64,000 bases of DNA from Streptococcaceae bacterium AF54-32pH5A (GCA_027682205.1 JAQDAD010000005.1:1-64000), one strand, 5' to 3'; shown: positions 25,953 through 36,309, counted from the stretch's first letter. Made by a program: numbers and translations. Notes: a model not told the origin generated them from the letters alone.

Positions 25953-26706
25953 ACTTATAGTTAAAGATTCCCCCTGCCAATTTATCGGCTAATTTGGGAA
26001 AGAGGGTATAAGATTTGTGGGCTAAATTGAGCAAAAAAGGGAGATTGAGTTCTCGTTTGTTTTTTCCTATGATTTTGACAATCTTTCTAGCAACCGCATC
26101 TGGTTCTAAGAGAAATCTTTCAACAGACTTGAGGTAGCTGCCATCTGGGTCTGCCTGGTCAAAAAATCCTGTTCGGATTGGACCTGGATTGACTGTTGTC
26201 ACACAGACTCCATAGGGCATAAGTTCGAGGCGAAGCGCATTTGAAAAACCAATGGCCGCAAACTTGGTCGCTGAGTAGAGACTGGACTTGCTAGTCGCTA
26301 TCAAACCTGCCATGCTAACGATATTGATGATATGCCCTTTTCCTCTCTCCTTCATGCGAGCTCCAAGGCGACGAGACAGGTTCATCAGAGCAAAGGTATT
26401 AACCTCAAACATCTGGTGAATGTCTTTGTCAGAAATCTGGTCGAAACCTTCAAAAATCCCATATCCAGCATTGTTGATCAAAACATCAATCTTGCCATAG
26501 CGTTGGTAGAGGTCAGCTACTAAAATTTCTAGGGCTTGGTCATCGGTAATGTCAATCTCGACCAATTCTGTGTGAGAATGATTTCCGTAGAGCTTAGCTA
26601 ATTTTTCCTTGTTTCTACCTAGCAGAATCAGTTGGTCATTTGGCAAAAGTTTTACCATTTCTTGGGCTAGGCCACCGCTAGCTCCTGTGATGAGAATGTT
26701 TCGCAT
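25951..26706 (-). CDS. Short-chain dehydrogenase/reductase
   Basis: 251 residues. Classical SDR motifs: TGASGGLAQEM for the dinucleotide at residues 7-17, NNAG at about 88, catalytic Ser in NIVSMAGL, YSATK (Tyr/Lys) at about 154, then PGPIRTGFF. Substrate is not predictable; the DltE/YqjQ-like group is the closest match by eye. The gene follows rnz by 20 bp and is the last of the miaA operon. I recall the same neighbour order in S. pneumoniae. Confidence 0.9.
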   Translation of the reverse strand: MRNILITGASGGLAQEMVKLLPNDQLILLGRNKEKLAKLYGNHSHTELVEIDITDDQALEILVADLYQRYGKIDVLINNAGYGIFEGFDQISDKDIHQMFEVNTFALMNLSRRLGARMKERGKGHIINIVSMAGLIATSKSSLYSATKFAAIGFSNALRLELMPYGVCVTTVNPGPIRTGFFDQADPDGSYLKSVERFLLEPDAVARKIVKIIGKNKRELNLPFLLNLAHKSYTLFPKLADKLAGGIFNYK

Positions 26707-26726
26707 GATTCTCCTTTCTCTAGCAA

Positions 26727-27656
26727 CTAGATTTCCACTTCTTCCAAGTCTTTGACCACATGAACATTTTCAAAAACACTAGCAGCGTCTTTCTTGAGCT
26801 GGCTGACATCTTTTGAAAGGAAGCGGGCGCTGATATGGTTGAGTAAGAGGCGTTTGGCTCCTGCTTCTGCCGCTACTTGTGCAGCTTGCATATTAGTGGA
26901 GTGACCATGGTTACGAGCGATTTTTTCATCACCCTTGCCATAAGTCGATTCATGGACTAGGACATCAGCATTGACAGCAAGACGCACACTGGCATTGGTC
27001 TTTCGAGTATCGCCCAAGATAGTGATAATCTTACCAGGACGAGGAGCTGAGATATAGTCAGCAGCCTTGATTTCACTCCCATCTTCTAGAACAACGTCCT
27101 GACCGTTTTTGATTTTTCCAAAAAGTGGGCCAAATGGCACACCAGCAGCCTTGAGTTTTTCAGCATCCAGCGTTCCTTCAAGATCCTTTTGCATGACACG
27201 ATAACCAACACAGAAAATAGTGTGGTCCAACTCCTCTGCATACACAGTGAATTTATCGGTTTCAAGGATTTTCCCTAGAGAATTTTGGTCAAACTCATGG
27301 AAATGAATGCGGTAAGGCAGACGAGAACCTGATACACGAAGACTGGTTAAAACAAATGACTTGATCCCTTGAGGTCCATAGATTTCCAAATCTGTTTGCT
27401 CTTCATTGGCCTGAAAAGCACGGCTAGAGAGAAATCCTGGCAATCCAAAGATATGGTCTCCATGCAAGTGAGTGATAAAGATTTTGCTGACCTTACGTGG
27501 TCGAATCGTGGTTTCTAAAATGCGATTTTGCGTTCCTTCCCCACAGTCAAAGAGCCAGACTTCGTTAATCTCGTCCAAGAGTTTCAGAGCAAGACTTGAA
27601 ACGTTGCGGGCTTTAGAGGGCTGACCAGCCCCCGTTCCTAAAAATTGAATATCCAT
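26727..27656 (-). CDS. rnz: Ribonuclease Z
   Basis: 309 residues, the normal length for the short form. The metallo-beta-lactamase metal motif [13 protein letters not shown] (about 60-72), further ligands in GDTRKT and HESTYG, and HGHST near the C-terminus are all present. It cleaves tRNA 3' trailers lacking encoded CCA. It lies 14 bp after the 207-residue gene in the miaA-hflX operon, linking tRNA modification and tRNA processing. Confidence 0.96.
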   Translation of the reverse strand: MDIQFLGTGAGQPSKARNVSSLALKLLDEINEVWLFDCGEGTQNRILETTIRPRKVSKIFITHLHGDHIFGLPGFLSSRAFQANEEQTDLEIYGPQGIKSFVLTSLRVSGSRLPYRIHFHEFDQNSLGKILETDKFTVYAEELDHTIFCVGYRVMQKDLEGTLDAEKLKAAGVPFGPLFGKIKNGQDVVLEDGSEIKAADYISAPRPGKIITILGDTRKTNASVRLAVNADVLVHESTYGKGDEKIARNHGHSTNMQAAQVAAEAGAKRLLLNHISARFLSKDVSQLKKDAASVFENVHVVKDLEEVEI

Positions 27657-27670
27657 TTGATACTTTCTAA

Positions 27671-28294
27671 TTAATCAATATATAACATGGCAGTACGGTT
27701 TCCCGATCGGAAATAGCGCTTGCCAGAAAAAGCAACAGCTTCTTGCAGTAAATCCTCTTGGCTGTAACCTTTGAGACGCTTGCGGCCATCAGCCAAGCTT
27801 TCCAAGTCTGTCAAAGCTGTGAGACTTTTCACGCTAACAACTTCCTCGTCCCCGACAGACTTCAAGTAAATCTTTCCAGACTCTTCAAAGACCAACTGAT
27901 GAGGAAAAATTTGCGCAATCTCAAAAAGCAAGTCATTCGAGATTTCCTCTTCATTTTCAGAGAAAATCCTTCCCAGTCCTTGACTCTCGTAGCAAAATCC
28001 AAAAGATTTGCCAGATAAATTAAGACGAATGAAAGGCTTATTTTCAAAGGTGAAACTTGGCTCAGCATTGTAGAGATTCAGTTCCTGACTCAGTTCAGCA
28101 AAGTAAGCTGTCGCAGCCTCGGGACTCTTTTTCTGGTAGAGCTCTGCAAAATAAGCATTGACCACGCTAGGCGGAGGGGTGATGAGGGCTAACTGCTCCT
28201 GATCCGTTCTACTGGCCAAAAGGGAATCCAGATAAATCTTGTCCAGACTTGTATAGCCCCCATATTTTAGAGCCAAGGTTTTGATATCAGTCAT
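27671..28294 (-). CDS. Conserved hypothetical protein between hflX and rnz
   Basis: 207 residues, no signal peptide or membrane segment. It is mixed alpha/beta, with a hydrophilic N-terminal third ([21 protein letters not shown]) and a C-terminus ending [14 protein letters not shown]. No catalytic motif is recognised. The start overlaps the hflX stop by 8 bp, so it is translationally coupled. The position is conserved in pneumococcus as I recall it. Confidence 0.85.
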   Translation of the reverse strand: MTDIKTLALKYGGYTSLDKIYLDSLLASRTDQEQLALITPPPSVVNAYFAELYQKKSPEAATAYFAELSQELNLYNAEPSFTFENKPFIRLNLSGKSFGFCYESQGLGRIFSENEEEISNDLLFEIAQIFPHQLVFEESGKIYLKSVGDEEVVSVKSLTALTDLESLADGRKRLKGYSQEDLLQEAVAFSGKRYFRSGNRTAMLYID

Positions 28295-29525
28295 AAAATT
28301 CTTCTAACCTCCATTTGTTTTTCTCCGAAATGTAGCCTGTGATGAGTTCTCCGTCCTCTTGATAGTCACGATTTTCAAGGATTGCTACACTTTCCAAATC
28401 ATGAATCTTGTAGGACTTAGAAAAAGGCACGCGCAAGGTAAAAGATTCAAAAACATCCTTGATTTTCTCTAAAAACAAAGCCTGCAACTGTTCTTGACTA
28501 TCTTTAGATTTTGCCGAAATCAGAGCATATGGCGTTTGGGTAGGCGTAAAGTCCTCCACCAAATCCGCTTTATTATAAAGGGTCAGGCGAGGAATATCCT
28601 CCATGTCTAAGTCTTTCATGATAGACAAAACTGTTTTTTCATGCTCCTCATGATAAGGATTGCTGGCATCGATGACATGAACTAGAAGGTCTACATGCTT
28701 GCTTTCTTCCAAGGTTGACTTGAAACTCGATACCAACTCTGTCGGTAAATCTTGGATAAAGCCAACAGTATCAGTCAAGGTTACTTGGAGATTGCCCCCC
28801 AGATGAATACTCTTAGTCGTGGCATCCAAAGTCGCAAAGAGTTCGTCAGCTTCGTACTGAGTCTTGCTAGTCAAAGTGTTCATGATAGTTGACTTCCCAG
28901 CATTGGTGTAGCCAATCAAACCAATCTTAAAGGTACTTGACTCCAGACGTTTTTCTCTGACCGTAGCTCGATTTTTCTCCACTACCTTGAGCTGACGCTC
29001 GATGTCTGTGATTTGGTTGCGAACGCTACGACGATTCAGCTCCAGCTGGCTTTCACCAGGTCCACGGGAACCAATCCCCCCAGCCTGGCGACTAAGCATA
29101 ATCCCCTGACCAACCAAGCGAGGTAAGAGGTATTTGAGCTGGGCTAGGTGGACTTGGAGTTTGCCTTCATGGCTTCGAGCCCGCATGGCAAATATATCCA
29201 AAATCAGCTGCATACGGTCAATCACTTTTACTCCGAGAACTTCTTCCAGATTGACATTCTGCCTTGGTGTCAGACGGTTGTTGACAATGACAGTTGTGAT
29301 TTCTTCCGCATTTACCATAAGCGCAATCTCTTCCAACTTACCAGAGCCAACAAAGGTCTTGGAGTCATACTTTTCCCGTTTTTGCCTGTAGCTATCTACA
29401 ACGACTGCCCCAGCAGTCTTGGCTAGACTAGCCAATTCTTCCATGGAGAGGTCAAAATTGTCCATGCCCCGCAATTCCACACCAATGAGCAGGACTCGCT
29501 CCTCTTTTTTCTCCGTTTCAATCAT
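28287..29525 (-). CDS. hflX: HflX ribosome-associated GTPase
   Basis: 412 residues. The N-terminal HflX domain ([19 protein letters not shown]), the [12 protein letters not shown] linker at about 155, and the GTPase domain with GYTNAGKST (G1, about 205), DTVGF (G3) and NKAD (G4) are intact. HflX splits stalled or heat-damaged 70S ribosomes. It overlaps both miaA (8 bp) and the downstream gene (8 bp). Confidence 0.96.
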   Translation of the reverse strand: MIETEKKEERVLLIGVELRGMDNFDLSMEELASLAKTAGAVVVDSYRQKREKYDSKTFVGSGKLEEIALMVNAEEITTVIVNNRLTPRQNVNLEEVLGVKVIDRMQLILDIFAMRARSHEGKLQVHLAQLKYLLPRLVGQGIMLSRQAGGIGSRGPGESQLELNRRSVRNQITDIERQLKVVEKNRATVREKRLESSTFKIGLIGYTNAGKSTIMNTLTSKTQYEADELFATLDATTKSIHLGGNLQVTLTDTVGFIQDLPTELVSSFKSTLEESKHVDLLVHVIDASNPYHEEHEKTVLSIMKDLDMEDIPRLTLYNKADLVEDFTPTQTPYALISAKSKDSQEQLQALFLEKIKDVFESFTLRVPFSKSYKIHDLESVAILENRDYQEDGELITGYISEKNKWRLEEFYD

Positions 29526-30402
29526 TTAAAAACTCCTCAATCTGACCTAGAATACGTTCCTTCACGCCAGACTCTCCTATCTGATAAAAGGTCACCTGCA
29601 TGCGATTACGGAACCAGGTCAACTGGCGCTTAGCAAAACGACGCGTTGACTGTTTGAGACTCTCGCTGGCCTCCTCCAGAGTCTGCTCCCCACGGAAATA
29701 AGGAAAGAGTTCCTTATAACCAATGCCTTTGGCAGCCTGAACATCTGGATAATGGTCAAAAAGCCACTTAGCCTCATCCAAAAGCCCAGCCTCAAACATC
29801 AAATCCACTCGATGGTTGATCCGCTCATAGAGTTGACTACGTTCATCATCCAAGCAGATAATCAATGGTTCATACAAGGACTCTTGATTTTCCAAATCCT
29901 GAGCAAAATGGGCGATTTCCAAGGCTCGCATAGCACGACGACGGTTAAACTGGGGAATTTCAAGATTTGCTTGCTCCACAAGATGGGCTAATTCTTCATC
30001 TGAATAAGGCTCTAAACTAGCTCGATAGGCTAAAATCTCCTCATGGGGCGTCTCTCCACCCAGATGGTAGCCTTCCAGCAAGCTCTGGATATAAAGCCCT
30101 GTTCCACCAGCAATAATAGCCAGTTTTCCTCGACTTTGAATGTCCTCTATAGCCTTTTTAGCTTCTGAAACAAAATCAAAAGCCGAGTAAGACTCGGTCA
30201 CCTCTCTGACATCAATCAAATGATGAGGAACAGCAGCTTGCTCCTCTGGGCTAGCCTTGGCCGTCCCAATATCCAGCCCTCTGTATACTTGCTGACTGTC
30301 ACCACTGACTACCTCTCCACCAAAGCGCTTGGCTACTTCAATAGCAAGGGCTGTCTTCCCAACAGCAGTCGGTCCAACAATCACAATTATTTTTGTTTTC
30401 AT
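29518..30402 (-). CDS. miaA: tRNA dimethylallyltransferase
   Basis: 294 residues from ATG 30402, where AAGGAA lies 6 nt upstream; a start 8 codons earlier has no ribosome site. P-loop [11 protein letters not shown] at the N-terminus, [17 protein letters not shown] and the tRNA-binding [13 protein letters not shown] are present. It adds dimethylallyl to A37 of tRNAs reading UNN codons. First gene of the operon; a TATAAT -10 lies at 30442-30447. Confidence 0.96.
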   Translation of the reverse strand: MKTKIIVIVGPTAVGKTALAIEVAKRFGGEVVSGDSQQVYRGLDIGTAKASPEEQAAVPHHLIDVREVTESYSAFDFVSEAKKAIEDIQSRGKLAIIAGGTGLYIQSLLEGYHLGGETPHEEILAYRASLEPYSDEELAHLVEQANLEIPQFNRRRAMRALEIAHFAQDLENQESLYEPLIICLDDERSQLYERINHRVDLMFEAGLLDEAKWLFDHYPDVQAAKGIGYKELFPYFRGEQTLEEASESLKQSTRRFAKRQLTWFRNRMQVTFYQIGESGVKERILGQIEEFLND

Positions 30403-30441
30403 CTTTTTTCCTTGAAAAATTCCCATTTTTTCGTTACTATT

Positions 30442-30447
30442 ATTATA
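30442..30447 (-). promoter_or_regulatory. -10 element for the miaA operon
   Basis: TATAAT on the minus strand, 40 nt upstream of miaA. No strong -35 is visible, so confidence is moderate. Confidence 0.5.
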
Positions 30448-30522
30448 TCACAAAAAGGTCAGTCAGAAAAATGCTACCACTTAAGGAGTCTGTCTGATCA
30501 GGAAGATAAAGGAGGAAGACTC

Positions 30523-30693
30523 ATGGCTAAAGGATTCGCTAAAGGTCTTGTAACAGGTGTCGCAGGAACTGTCGCTGCCGTTGCAGGTGCAGTATACGCA
30601 ATTAAAAAGAAAGTGATTGAGCCAGAAGAGCAGAAAGCAGCTTTCATCGAAGAAAACCGTAAAAAAGCAGCTCGTCGTCGCGTATCACATTAA
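30523..30693 (+). CDS. Small DUF3042-type protein
   Basis: 56 residues (MAKGFAKGLVTGVAGTVAAVAG...). One Gly/Ala-rich hydrophobic segment (about 8-26) is followed by a strongly charged tail (KKKVIEPEEQK, KKAARRRVSH), consistent with a single-span membrane protein. The AAAGGAGG ribosome site 8 nt upstream fixes this start over a longer in-frame one. It is divergent from miaA and convergent with thyA. Function unknown. Confidence 0.85.
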   Translation: MAKGFAKGLVTGVAGTVAAVAGAVYAIKKKVIEPEEQKAAFIEENRKKAARRRVSH

Positions 30694-30698
30694 GCAAC

Positions 30699-30730
30699 AA
30701 AAGAAGTTGAGATTTCTCAACTTCTTTTTA
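30699..30730 (+). terminator. Bidirectional terminator between the DUF3042 gene and thyA
   Basis: Thirteen-bp perfect stem (AAAAGAAGTTGAG, loop ATTT, CTCAACTTCTTTT) with T-rich 3' side in both orientations. Confidence 0.9.
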
Positions 30731-30735
30731 TGTTA

Positions 30736-31575
30736 TTAAATAGCCAAATCAAACTTCAGTTGTGGCTTAACCGGATCATAGTCAACCAACTCAAAGTCTT
30801 CCGCTTTGATATCAAAGAAATTAGTCCCATCTGGCACATTTAAGACCAAACGTGGTTGGCAGTTTGACGGCTCGCGACGAAGCAATTCCTCAGCTTGTTC
30901 AAATTGATTGTCATAGATATGGAGGTTGTTGATGAAGTAGAAGAACTTCCCAACCTTCCAGCCGAAATGCTTGGCAATCATCATCTGCAAGGCCACATAC
31001 TGCATAGCGTTGATGTGGTGTGCAACCAGCATATCATTCGAACGCTGGGTCAAAGTCGCATCCAGATAGATTTCCCCATCTACTCGACGGACATCAAACA
31101 TAGTCTGAAAGGCGCATGGAAGAAGGCCGTCTGTCTCTTCAAAAGCTTGGTAATCCCAGAGAGAGATAATATTCCGACGGTTCCAAGGGTTAGCCTCCAA
31201 CTGCTTGAGAATCTTGTTGATGATGTCGTGCTTCTTAACGACCGCACCGTAGCGCTCACCGATGGTTCCCGTGTCTCCCACTTCCCAGTCATTCCAGTAG
31301 TGGACGTTGTACTTGCTATTTAGCACTTCTAGGCTATTAGACTGATCTTGGTAAATCCAGAGAACTTCTTTTATAGCTGATTTGATTGCAATGGGACGTA
31401 AGGTCGTGATGGGAAATTCCCCCTTGGCCAAGTCATACTCCGCAAAGGCACCCGTTACGTACTTGGAGTTGGCAACAGTCCCATCCTTGTACTTGGGACG
31501 TGCTTGTTCAGAAAAGACGCCGTCTTTGAGGATTCGTTCAATATTCTCTTTAAAAATCGTATCTGCTTTTGTCAT
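30736..31575 (-). CDS. thyA: Thymidylate synthase
   Basis: 279 residues from ATG 31575, chosen for the GAGGTGAG ribosome site; an upstream in-frame extension of 46 codons runs through the promoter and is rejected. The active-site Cys lies in [12 protein letters not shown], and [11 protein letters not shown] and HIYDNQFEQ contribute folate/dUMP binding. It converts dUMP to dTMP. It is monocistronic, with an extended -10 at 31604-31609 and the terminator at 30699-30730. Confidence 0.97.
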   Translation of the reverse strand: MTKADTIFKENIERILKDGVFSEQARPKYKDGTVANSKYVTGAFAEYDLAKGEFPITTLRPIAIKSAIKEVLWIYQDQSNSLEVLNSKYNVHYWNDWEVGDTGTIGERYGAVVKKHDIINKILKQLEANPWNRRNIISLWDYQAFEETDGLLPCAFQTMFDVRRVDGEIYLDATLTQRSNDMLVAHHINAMQYVALQMMIAKHFGWKVGKFFYFINNLHIYDNQFEQAEELLRREPSNCQPRLVLNVPDGTNFFDIKAEDFELVDYDPVKPQLKFDLAI

Positions 31576-31603
31576 TACTCTCACCTCATTTATAGTCCTA
31601 ACC

Positions 31604-31609
31604 AGTATA
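31604..31609 (-). promoter_or_regulatory. thyA promoter (extended -10)
   Basis: TGC-TATACT on the minus strand 29 nt upstream of thyA, immediately next to the T-run of the glk terminator. Confidence 0.65.
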
Positions 31610-31612
31610 GCA

Positions 31613-31660
31613 TAAAAAAAGAAAGGAGGAAAATCACTAGCTTTAAAGTAGTGTTTTTCC
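31613..31660 (-). terminator. Terminator after glk
   Basis: Interrupted stem GGAAAA-x-CACTA / TAGTG-x-TTTTCC around CTTTAAAG, followed on the minus strand by a T7 run. Confidence 0.7.
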
Positions 31661-31672
31661 CCTTTTATTATC

Positions 31673-32632
31673 TTATTGCAATACAAGTGATGCTGCTCCG
31701 ATAACTCCAGCATCGTTTCCTAGAGTTGCAAGAGCCAATTTTGTAGATGTACGTACTTGTGGGAAGGTATTTTCATCATAGACTTTTTGAACACCTTGTA
31801 GAAGGAATTCTCCTGCAGCTGACACCCCACCACCGATTACGATTGTTGATGGGTTTAGGATTGATCCGATGTTAGCACAAGCGATTCCCAAGTAACGTGA
31901 GAAGTTACGGTAAACAATCAAGGCAAGGTCATCTCCTTCTTTTGCCAAGTCAAAAACAGTTTTAGCAGTTACTTCTTCTCCATCGTCAATCAAGCGTTTC
32001 AAGGTCGCATCGCCTTCGTATTCATCTGCATATCGACGAGTCAAGTTGACAATCCCTGTTGCAGAAGCAACTGTCTCAAGACAACCTTTCTTACCACAGG
32101 TACATGCGATTGGTTGGTCAAAATCAACAGTGATGTGACCAAGCTCTCCTGCAGCACCAGCAACACCGTGGAGCAGTTTTCCTTCTGCGACGATACCGCC
32201 ACCAACACCGGTACCAAGTGTCATAAAGACAACGTCTGGTTGGTTGTCACCAGCACCCATCCAGCGCTCACCAAGAGCAGCTACATTGGCATCATTATCG
32301 ATGAAGAATGGGATACCCAAGGCTTTTTCAATCTTTTCTTTAACTGGTTGAAGGGTTTTCCAGTTGAGGTTGTAGGCACCGATAACAGTCCCTTTTTCAC
32401 GGTCAACCACACCAGGTGAGCCCATACCAATTCCTCGGAAATCCGTAGCTGACAATCCAAGCAAGTCCAAACGATGCTGAATAGACTCAATCATATCATC
32501 TACAATATGGCTTCCCTCGTCCAAAATATTGGTCTTAATAGACCATTTTTCCTGAATTTCTCCCTCTTGAGTTAAAATTGCAAACTTGACAGATGTTCCA
32601 CCAAGGTCAATCCCAATAATCTTTTGACTCAT
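31673..32632 (-). CDS. glk: Glucokinase (ROK family)
   Basis: 319 residues. ATP motif [14 protein letters not shown] at the N-terminus, glucose-binding [23 protein letters not shown], and the ROK zinc motif [10 protein letters not shown] are all present. It phosphorylates cytosolic glucose released from disaccharides, and ROK glucokinases can influence carbon repression. Its own promoter has TTGCAC-17-TATACT. The pneumococcal neighbour order glk-thyA is the same as I recall it. Confidence 0.95.
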   Translation of the reverse strand: MSQKIIGIDLGGTSVKFAILTQEGEIQEKWSIKTNILDEGSHIVDDMIESIQHRLDLLGLSATDFRGIGMGSPGVVDREKGTVIGAYNLNWKTLQPVKEKIEKALGIPFFIDNDANVAALGERWMGAGDNQPDVVFMTLGTGVGGGIVAEGKLLHGVAGAAGELGHITVDFDQPIACTCGKKGCLETVASATGIVNLTRRYADEYEGDATLKRLIDDGEEVTAKTVFDLAKEGDDLALIVYRNFSRYLGIACANIGSILNPSTIVIGGGVSAAGEFLLQGVQKVYDENTFPQVRTSTKLALATLGNDAGVIGAASLVLQ

Positions 32633-32669
32633 CGTCTTCTCCTTTTTAATTGAAAATGCTTACAGATAT

Positions 32670-32698
32670 AGTATAACAAAATCATCAACTTTGTGCAA
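32670..32698 (-). promoter_or_regulatory. glk promoter
   Basis: TTGCAC (32693-32698), 17-bp spacer, TATACT (32670-32675) on the minus strand, about 38 nt upstream of the start. Confidence 0.7.
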
Positions 32699-32759
32699 AG
32701 GTTTGCGTACTAAAAAGCCAACATTACAACATCTAAAAATAGTTCACTATTCAAAATGA

Positions 32760-34298
32760 TTAGTCATCAAGATGTTGAATCGCATAATTAGCTTCTTCTT
32801 TTGTAAATTCACCAGTAAAATATGAGGATGAGAGTAGTCTCTCATGAATTTCTGTTTTTGAGAGGTTAGTATATTTACGATAATTCCTTGCTGTAGCTAA
32901 GGCATTCGCCTTATAATCTGCATACAAATGATCGATAGTGTATTGTGCAACATCACTATTAAACCCAAAAAGAATTAATAACTTATAAATTCTTTGTTTT
33001 GAATAATGATTCCTATTATAAGTTTTTGCTTCATTTAAAGCTGCAGTGTATGGATTTCCATCTGTTGACTTTGGTAGCCATAGACCATTCGGATCAACAT
33101 AATAACGACCACCGTCTACCCACTGACTTTTAGCCATCCTACCATCTGATTTGAGATAATAATTTCCTACCCATGTATTACGAGCGTAACTGCCTTCGGA
33201 TGTTAGATAATAGTAAGAGAGGGAATCTGTGTGATAAATCCATTCATTCTTAGCCATCTTACCGTTTGATTTTAGATAATAATTTCCTACCCATTTGTTA
33301 CGTGCGTAGCTACCTTCTGCTGTTAGATAATAATATGAAGCGTAGTTCTTGTCATAAACCCACTCAGCTTTAGCCATCTTTCCATCTGATTTTAGATAGT
33401 AATTACCTATCCACGTGTTTCGAGCGTAGCTGCCTTCTGCTGTTAGATAATAATAGGAGCCATAGTTTTTGTCGTAAATCCACTCACTCTTAGCCATCTT
33501 TCCATCTGATTTTAGATAGTAGTTGCCTACCCATGTGTTTCGAGCGTAGCTACCTTCTGCTGTTAGATAATAATAGGAGCCATAGTTTTTGTCATAAATC
33601 CATTCATTTTTAGCTCTCTTCCCGTCTGATTTGAGATAGTAATTACCTACCCACGTGTTTCGAGCGTAGCTGCCTTCTGCTGTTAGATAATAATAGGAGC
33701 CATAGTTTTTGTCATAAATCCATTCACTCTTAGCCATCTTTCCATCTGATTTAAGATAGTAATTACCTACCCAAGCATTTTGGGCATAGTTCCCCGAAGC
33801 ATTTAGATAGAAATAAGAATTAGCTTTTTTATCAAAAATCCACTTACTAGTGACTTTTTTCCCATCTTGATAGTATGATGAGCCTACCCAACCAGACTGA
33901 GCTGAAGATTTAGACTTATCCTCTTTAGGAGTTGGATTTTTAGGTTTTTCAGCAGGATTTTTCGCTGGTGTTTTCGATTTCTCAGCGGGTTTTTCTGCTG
34001 GTATTTTTGGTTTCTCAGCAGATTTTTGCGCTGGTGTTTTTGGTTTCTCAGCAGATTTTTGCGCTGGTGTTTTTGGTTTCTCAGCAGATTTTTGCGCTGG
34101 TGTTTTTGGTTTCTCAGCTTGATTTGACGCCGAAGTTGTATTCTCTTTTACAATCTTACCATTTTTAGATGCATCCTTTTCTTGAGCAGAAACATGCTGA
34201 ACCGAAAAAGGAAAGGATCCAGTTGTATCTGCAAATGAAATAAGCCCCAGTGTTGCAGTTGCTAAGCTGGTTACTAAAATTTTTTTTGATTTTTTCAT
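32760..34298 (-). CDS. Secreted repeat surface protein with C-terminal Ltp-type domains
   Basis: 512 residues from ATG 34298 (GGAG 6 nt upstream). A Sec signal peptide (MKKSKKILVTSLATATLGL) ends near HVSAQE. A Lys/Pro-rich linker with three copies of KTPAQKSAEKP follows. Next come a diverged and five well-conserved 40-residue WVGNYYLKSDG...YYLTAEG repeats plus a partial one, resembling choline/glucan-binding folds but lacking the usual choline-binding aromatic pattern. Two helical Ltp_lipoprotein-like domains end the protein (NEAKTYNRNHYSKQRIYKLL and ARNYRKYTNLSKTEI). No LPXTG is seen. Attachment may be through the repeats. It resembles a pneumococcal surface protein next to glk that I recall as shorter. 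Confidence 0.85.
   Translation of the reverse strand: MKKSKKILVTSLATATLGLISFADTTGSFPFSVQHVSAQEKDASKNGKIVKENTTSASNQAEKPKTPAQKSAEKPKTPAQKSAEKPKTPAQKSAEKPKIPAEKPAEKSKTPAKNPAEKPKNPTPKEDKSKSSAQSGWVGSSYYQDGKKVTSKWIFDKKANSYFYLNASGNYAQNAWVGNYYLKSDGKMAKSEWIYDKNYGSYYYLTAEGSYARNTWVGNYYLKSDGKRAKNEWIYDKNYGSYYYLTAEGSYARNTWVGNYYLKSDGKMAKSEWIYDKNYGSYYYLTAEGSYARNTWIGNYYLKSDGKMAKAEWVYDKNYASYYYLTAEGSYARNKWVGNYYLKSNGKMAKNEWIYHTDSLSYYYLTSEGSYARNTWVGNYYLKSDGRMAKSQWVDGGRYYVDPNGLWLPKSTDGNPYTAALNEAKTYNRNHYSKQRIYKLLILFGFNSDVAQYTIDHLYADYKANALATARNYRKYTNLSKTEIHERLLSSSYFTGEFTKEEANYAIQHLDD
33060..33900 (-). repeat. 120-bp tandem repeats encoding 40-residue aromatic wall-binding-like units
   Basis: One divergent, five close and one partial copy within the surface protein. 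Several copies are almost identical over more than 100 bases. Confidence 0.85.
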
Positions 34299-34417
34299 AA
34301 AAATCTCCATTGTTTTTAATGATTTATAACTATAGTATACCATATGCTTAATTTTTCTTTCAAATCAAATATTAAATATTAACAAATAAATCTAAAACTT
34401 AATTGAAAAATCCATAG

Positions 34418-36133
34418 TTATATCACTTCCAACTCATACATCTCCCTAACCGCATTGCAGCCGTAGATAGCCTCCGCCTGAGCTAGGTCTTTTAAAGTCA
34501 AGACTTTTTCCTCTACCTGTCCTCTTTCCAGCAAATGCTGACGATAAATTCCTGCCAAAATTCCAAGCCTAATTGGTGGTGTGTAGAGTTTTCCAGCGAT
34601 TTTCAGAACCAGATTTCCAATAGAGGTTTCAAGCAATTCTCCTGCTGCATTATGGTAAATGATTTCCTGTTTACCAAGACTTAAGTGTGGTCTGTGAGTG
34701 GTTTTGAAGTAGGTAAATGGCGTTTGCAAATCAGCTTCTTGTAGGCAAAGTTTGGCTTGGCAGAAAGTCGGACTAAGGGGTGTTAAGATTTGGCGACTAA
34801 GTTCCATCTCTCCAGACTTGCTGAGAGAAATTCGCAAACGGTAGTCTTGGTGCGAATCACAAGCTTGACACTCTTCCTCTATCTTTTGTCTCAAGTATTC
34901 TGGATCAAAAGGAAAAGTAAAATAACGACTCGCCTTTGTCAGTCTTTCCAAATGTTGATCTTCAAACAGCAGGCTCTGCTGGCTAATTTTTCCAGTTGAA
35001 ATCAGTTTGAAACGAGCTTGTTTACGATAGAGAACAGCCGCTTTTTGATGAACCTCGCGATATTCAGATTCCCAAGTGCTATCCCATGTAATACCACCAC
35101 CAACTCCATAGATGGCTTTCCCTTGATGCAGTTGAATGGTACGAATAGCAACATTGAAAATCCGTCGCCCATTTGGAAGCAAGAGACCAATCGTTCCGCA
35201 GTAGACTCCTCTGGGTTGTGGCTCCAAGTCCTTGATGATTTCCATGGTCGCAATTTTTGGAGCTCCCGTTATGGATCCACAAGGAAAGAGGGAGCGAAAA
35301 ATAGCAACCAAGTCCACATCCTCTCGCAACTGACTCTTGATGGTCGAAGTCATCTGCCAAACAGTCGAATACTGCTCCACTTGGCACAGACGCTCCACAT
35401 GCTCACTGCCCACTTCAGAAATACGGTTCATATCATTACGCAAGAGATCCACAATCATCATATTTTCAGATCGATTTTTAGGATCCTGCTCCAACCAACT
35501 AGCTTGGGCAAGGTCTTCTTGGTCAGTCACTCCCCGCTGGGTTGTTCCCTTCATTGGACGAGTCGTTAATTCTCGGTCATTTTGCTCAAAAAAGAGCTCT
35601 GGACTCATGGAAATCACTGCCATCTCATCGTGTTCAACATAGGCATTGTAGCCCGCCTCCTGCTCTACCACCATGCAATTGTAGATAGCAAAAGGATTGC
35701 CACTTAAACCTTGCTTGAGTTGGACAGTGTAATTTACCTGATAGGTGTCCCCCTGACGCAAATGATGGTGAATCCTGGCAATAGCCTTTTCATACTCCTC
35801 TGCAGATGTTACTTCCTGCCATTTTGAAGGCAAATCTACTTTCTCATAAGCCAGAGGAATAGGGGATGTGTCCACCCTATCGTGAACAGTAAAGTAAAGC
35901 AAATGCTCGCCCAGTAGAGAAGCCTTGTGAACTGCTAGTTTCTCCTCAAAAGCAGGTGCAGCCTCATAGCTGACATAACCCACCACATAATAGCCTTGCT
36001 CTTGGTAGCTTTCCACTTGCGCCAGCAAATCTGCCACTTCTGCTAAATCTCTCGTTTTTAACTCTTTGATAGGCTGGGTAAAGGTGTACCTCTCCCCCAA
36101 ATCCCTAAAATCAATCACTGTTTTTCTATGCAT
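34418..36133 (-). CDS. pabB: Aminodeoxychorismate synthase component I / lyase fusion
   Basis: 571 residues from ATG 36133 (MHRKTVIDF). The chorismate-binding domain (about 100-375) contains RQGDTYQVNYT, MKGTTQRG, NMMIVDLLRND and FPCGSITGAPK. A linker leads to a PLP-type IV aminotransferase domain (about 390-571) resembling PabC, with ETSIGNLVLK. It makes p-aminobenzoate for folate from chorismate. The extended -10 (TGCTATACT, 36140-36145) ends 7 bp before the ATG, so the mRNA may be leaderless. A longer TTG start 6 codons upstream would lie within the -10 and is unlikely. Confidence 0.92.
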   Translation of the reverse strand: MHRKTVIDFRDLGERYTFTQPIKELKTRDLAEVADLLAQVESYQEQGYYVVGYVSYEAAPAFEEKLAVHKASLLGEHLLYFTVHDRVDTSPIPLAYEKVDLPSKWQEVTSAEEYEKAIARIHHHLRQGDTYQVNYTVQLKQGLSGNPFAIYNCMVVEQEAGYNAYVEHDEMAVISMSPELFFEQNDRELTTRPMKGTTQRGVTDQEDLAQASWLEQDPKNRSENMMIVDLLRNDMNRISEVGSEHVERLCQVEQYSTVWQMTSTIKSQLREDVDLVAIFRSLFPCGSITGAPKIATMEIIKDLEPQPRGVYCGTIGLLLPNGRRIFNVAIRTIQLHQGKAIYGVGGGITWDSTWESEYREVHQKAAVLYRKQARFKLISTGKISQQSLLFEDQHLERLTKASRYFTFPFDPEYLRQKIEEECQACDSHQDYRLRISLSKSGEMELSRQILTPLSPTFCQAKLCLQEADLQTPFTYFKTTHRPHLSLGKQEIIYHNAAGELLETSIGNLVLKIAGKLYTPPIRLGILAGIYRQHLLERGQVEEKVLTLKDLAQAEAIYGCNAVREMYELEVI

Positions 36134-36139
36134 ACCTTT

Positions 36140-36145
36140 AGTATA
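36140..36145 (-). promoter_or_regulatory. pabB promoter placed at the start codon
   Basis: TGC-TATACT on the minus strand; the expected transcription start about 7 nt downstream coincides with the pabB ATG. An AAAGG sits directly against the ATG, too close for a normal ribosome site. Confidence 0.55.
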
Positions 36146-36261
36146 GCACAAAAAAGCCGGTCTAGAACAGCTAAATCCAGATTTGTTTGCTGATTTCTAT
36201 AATGAAAAAATTCTCTGATTACTTTTTCTACATTGAAGTGCTTTTAACAAGAATTCAACAA

Positions 36262-36306
36262 CAAAAACAGAGAGAGTCTTGGTTTTTATACCCTTACTCT
36301 CCCTGT
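36262..36306 (-). terminator. Terminator after the P-loop kinase gene
   Basis: On the minus strand ACAGGGAGAGT pairs with ACTCTCTCTGT (one G-T pair), loop about 18 nt, followed by TTTTTG. Confidence 0.65.
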
Positions 36307-36309
36307 CTT

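Noticed and set aside
31576-31713. N-terminal extension of thyA by 46 codons
   Set aside because: It would run through the promoter and glk terminator; the GAGGTGAG site supports the start at 31575.
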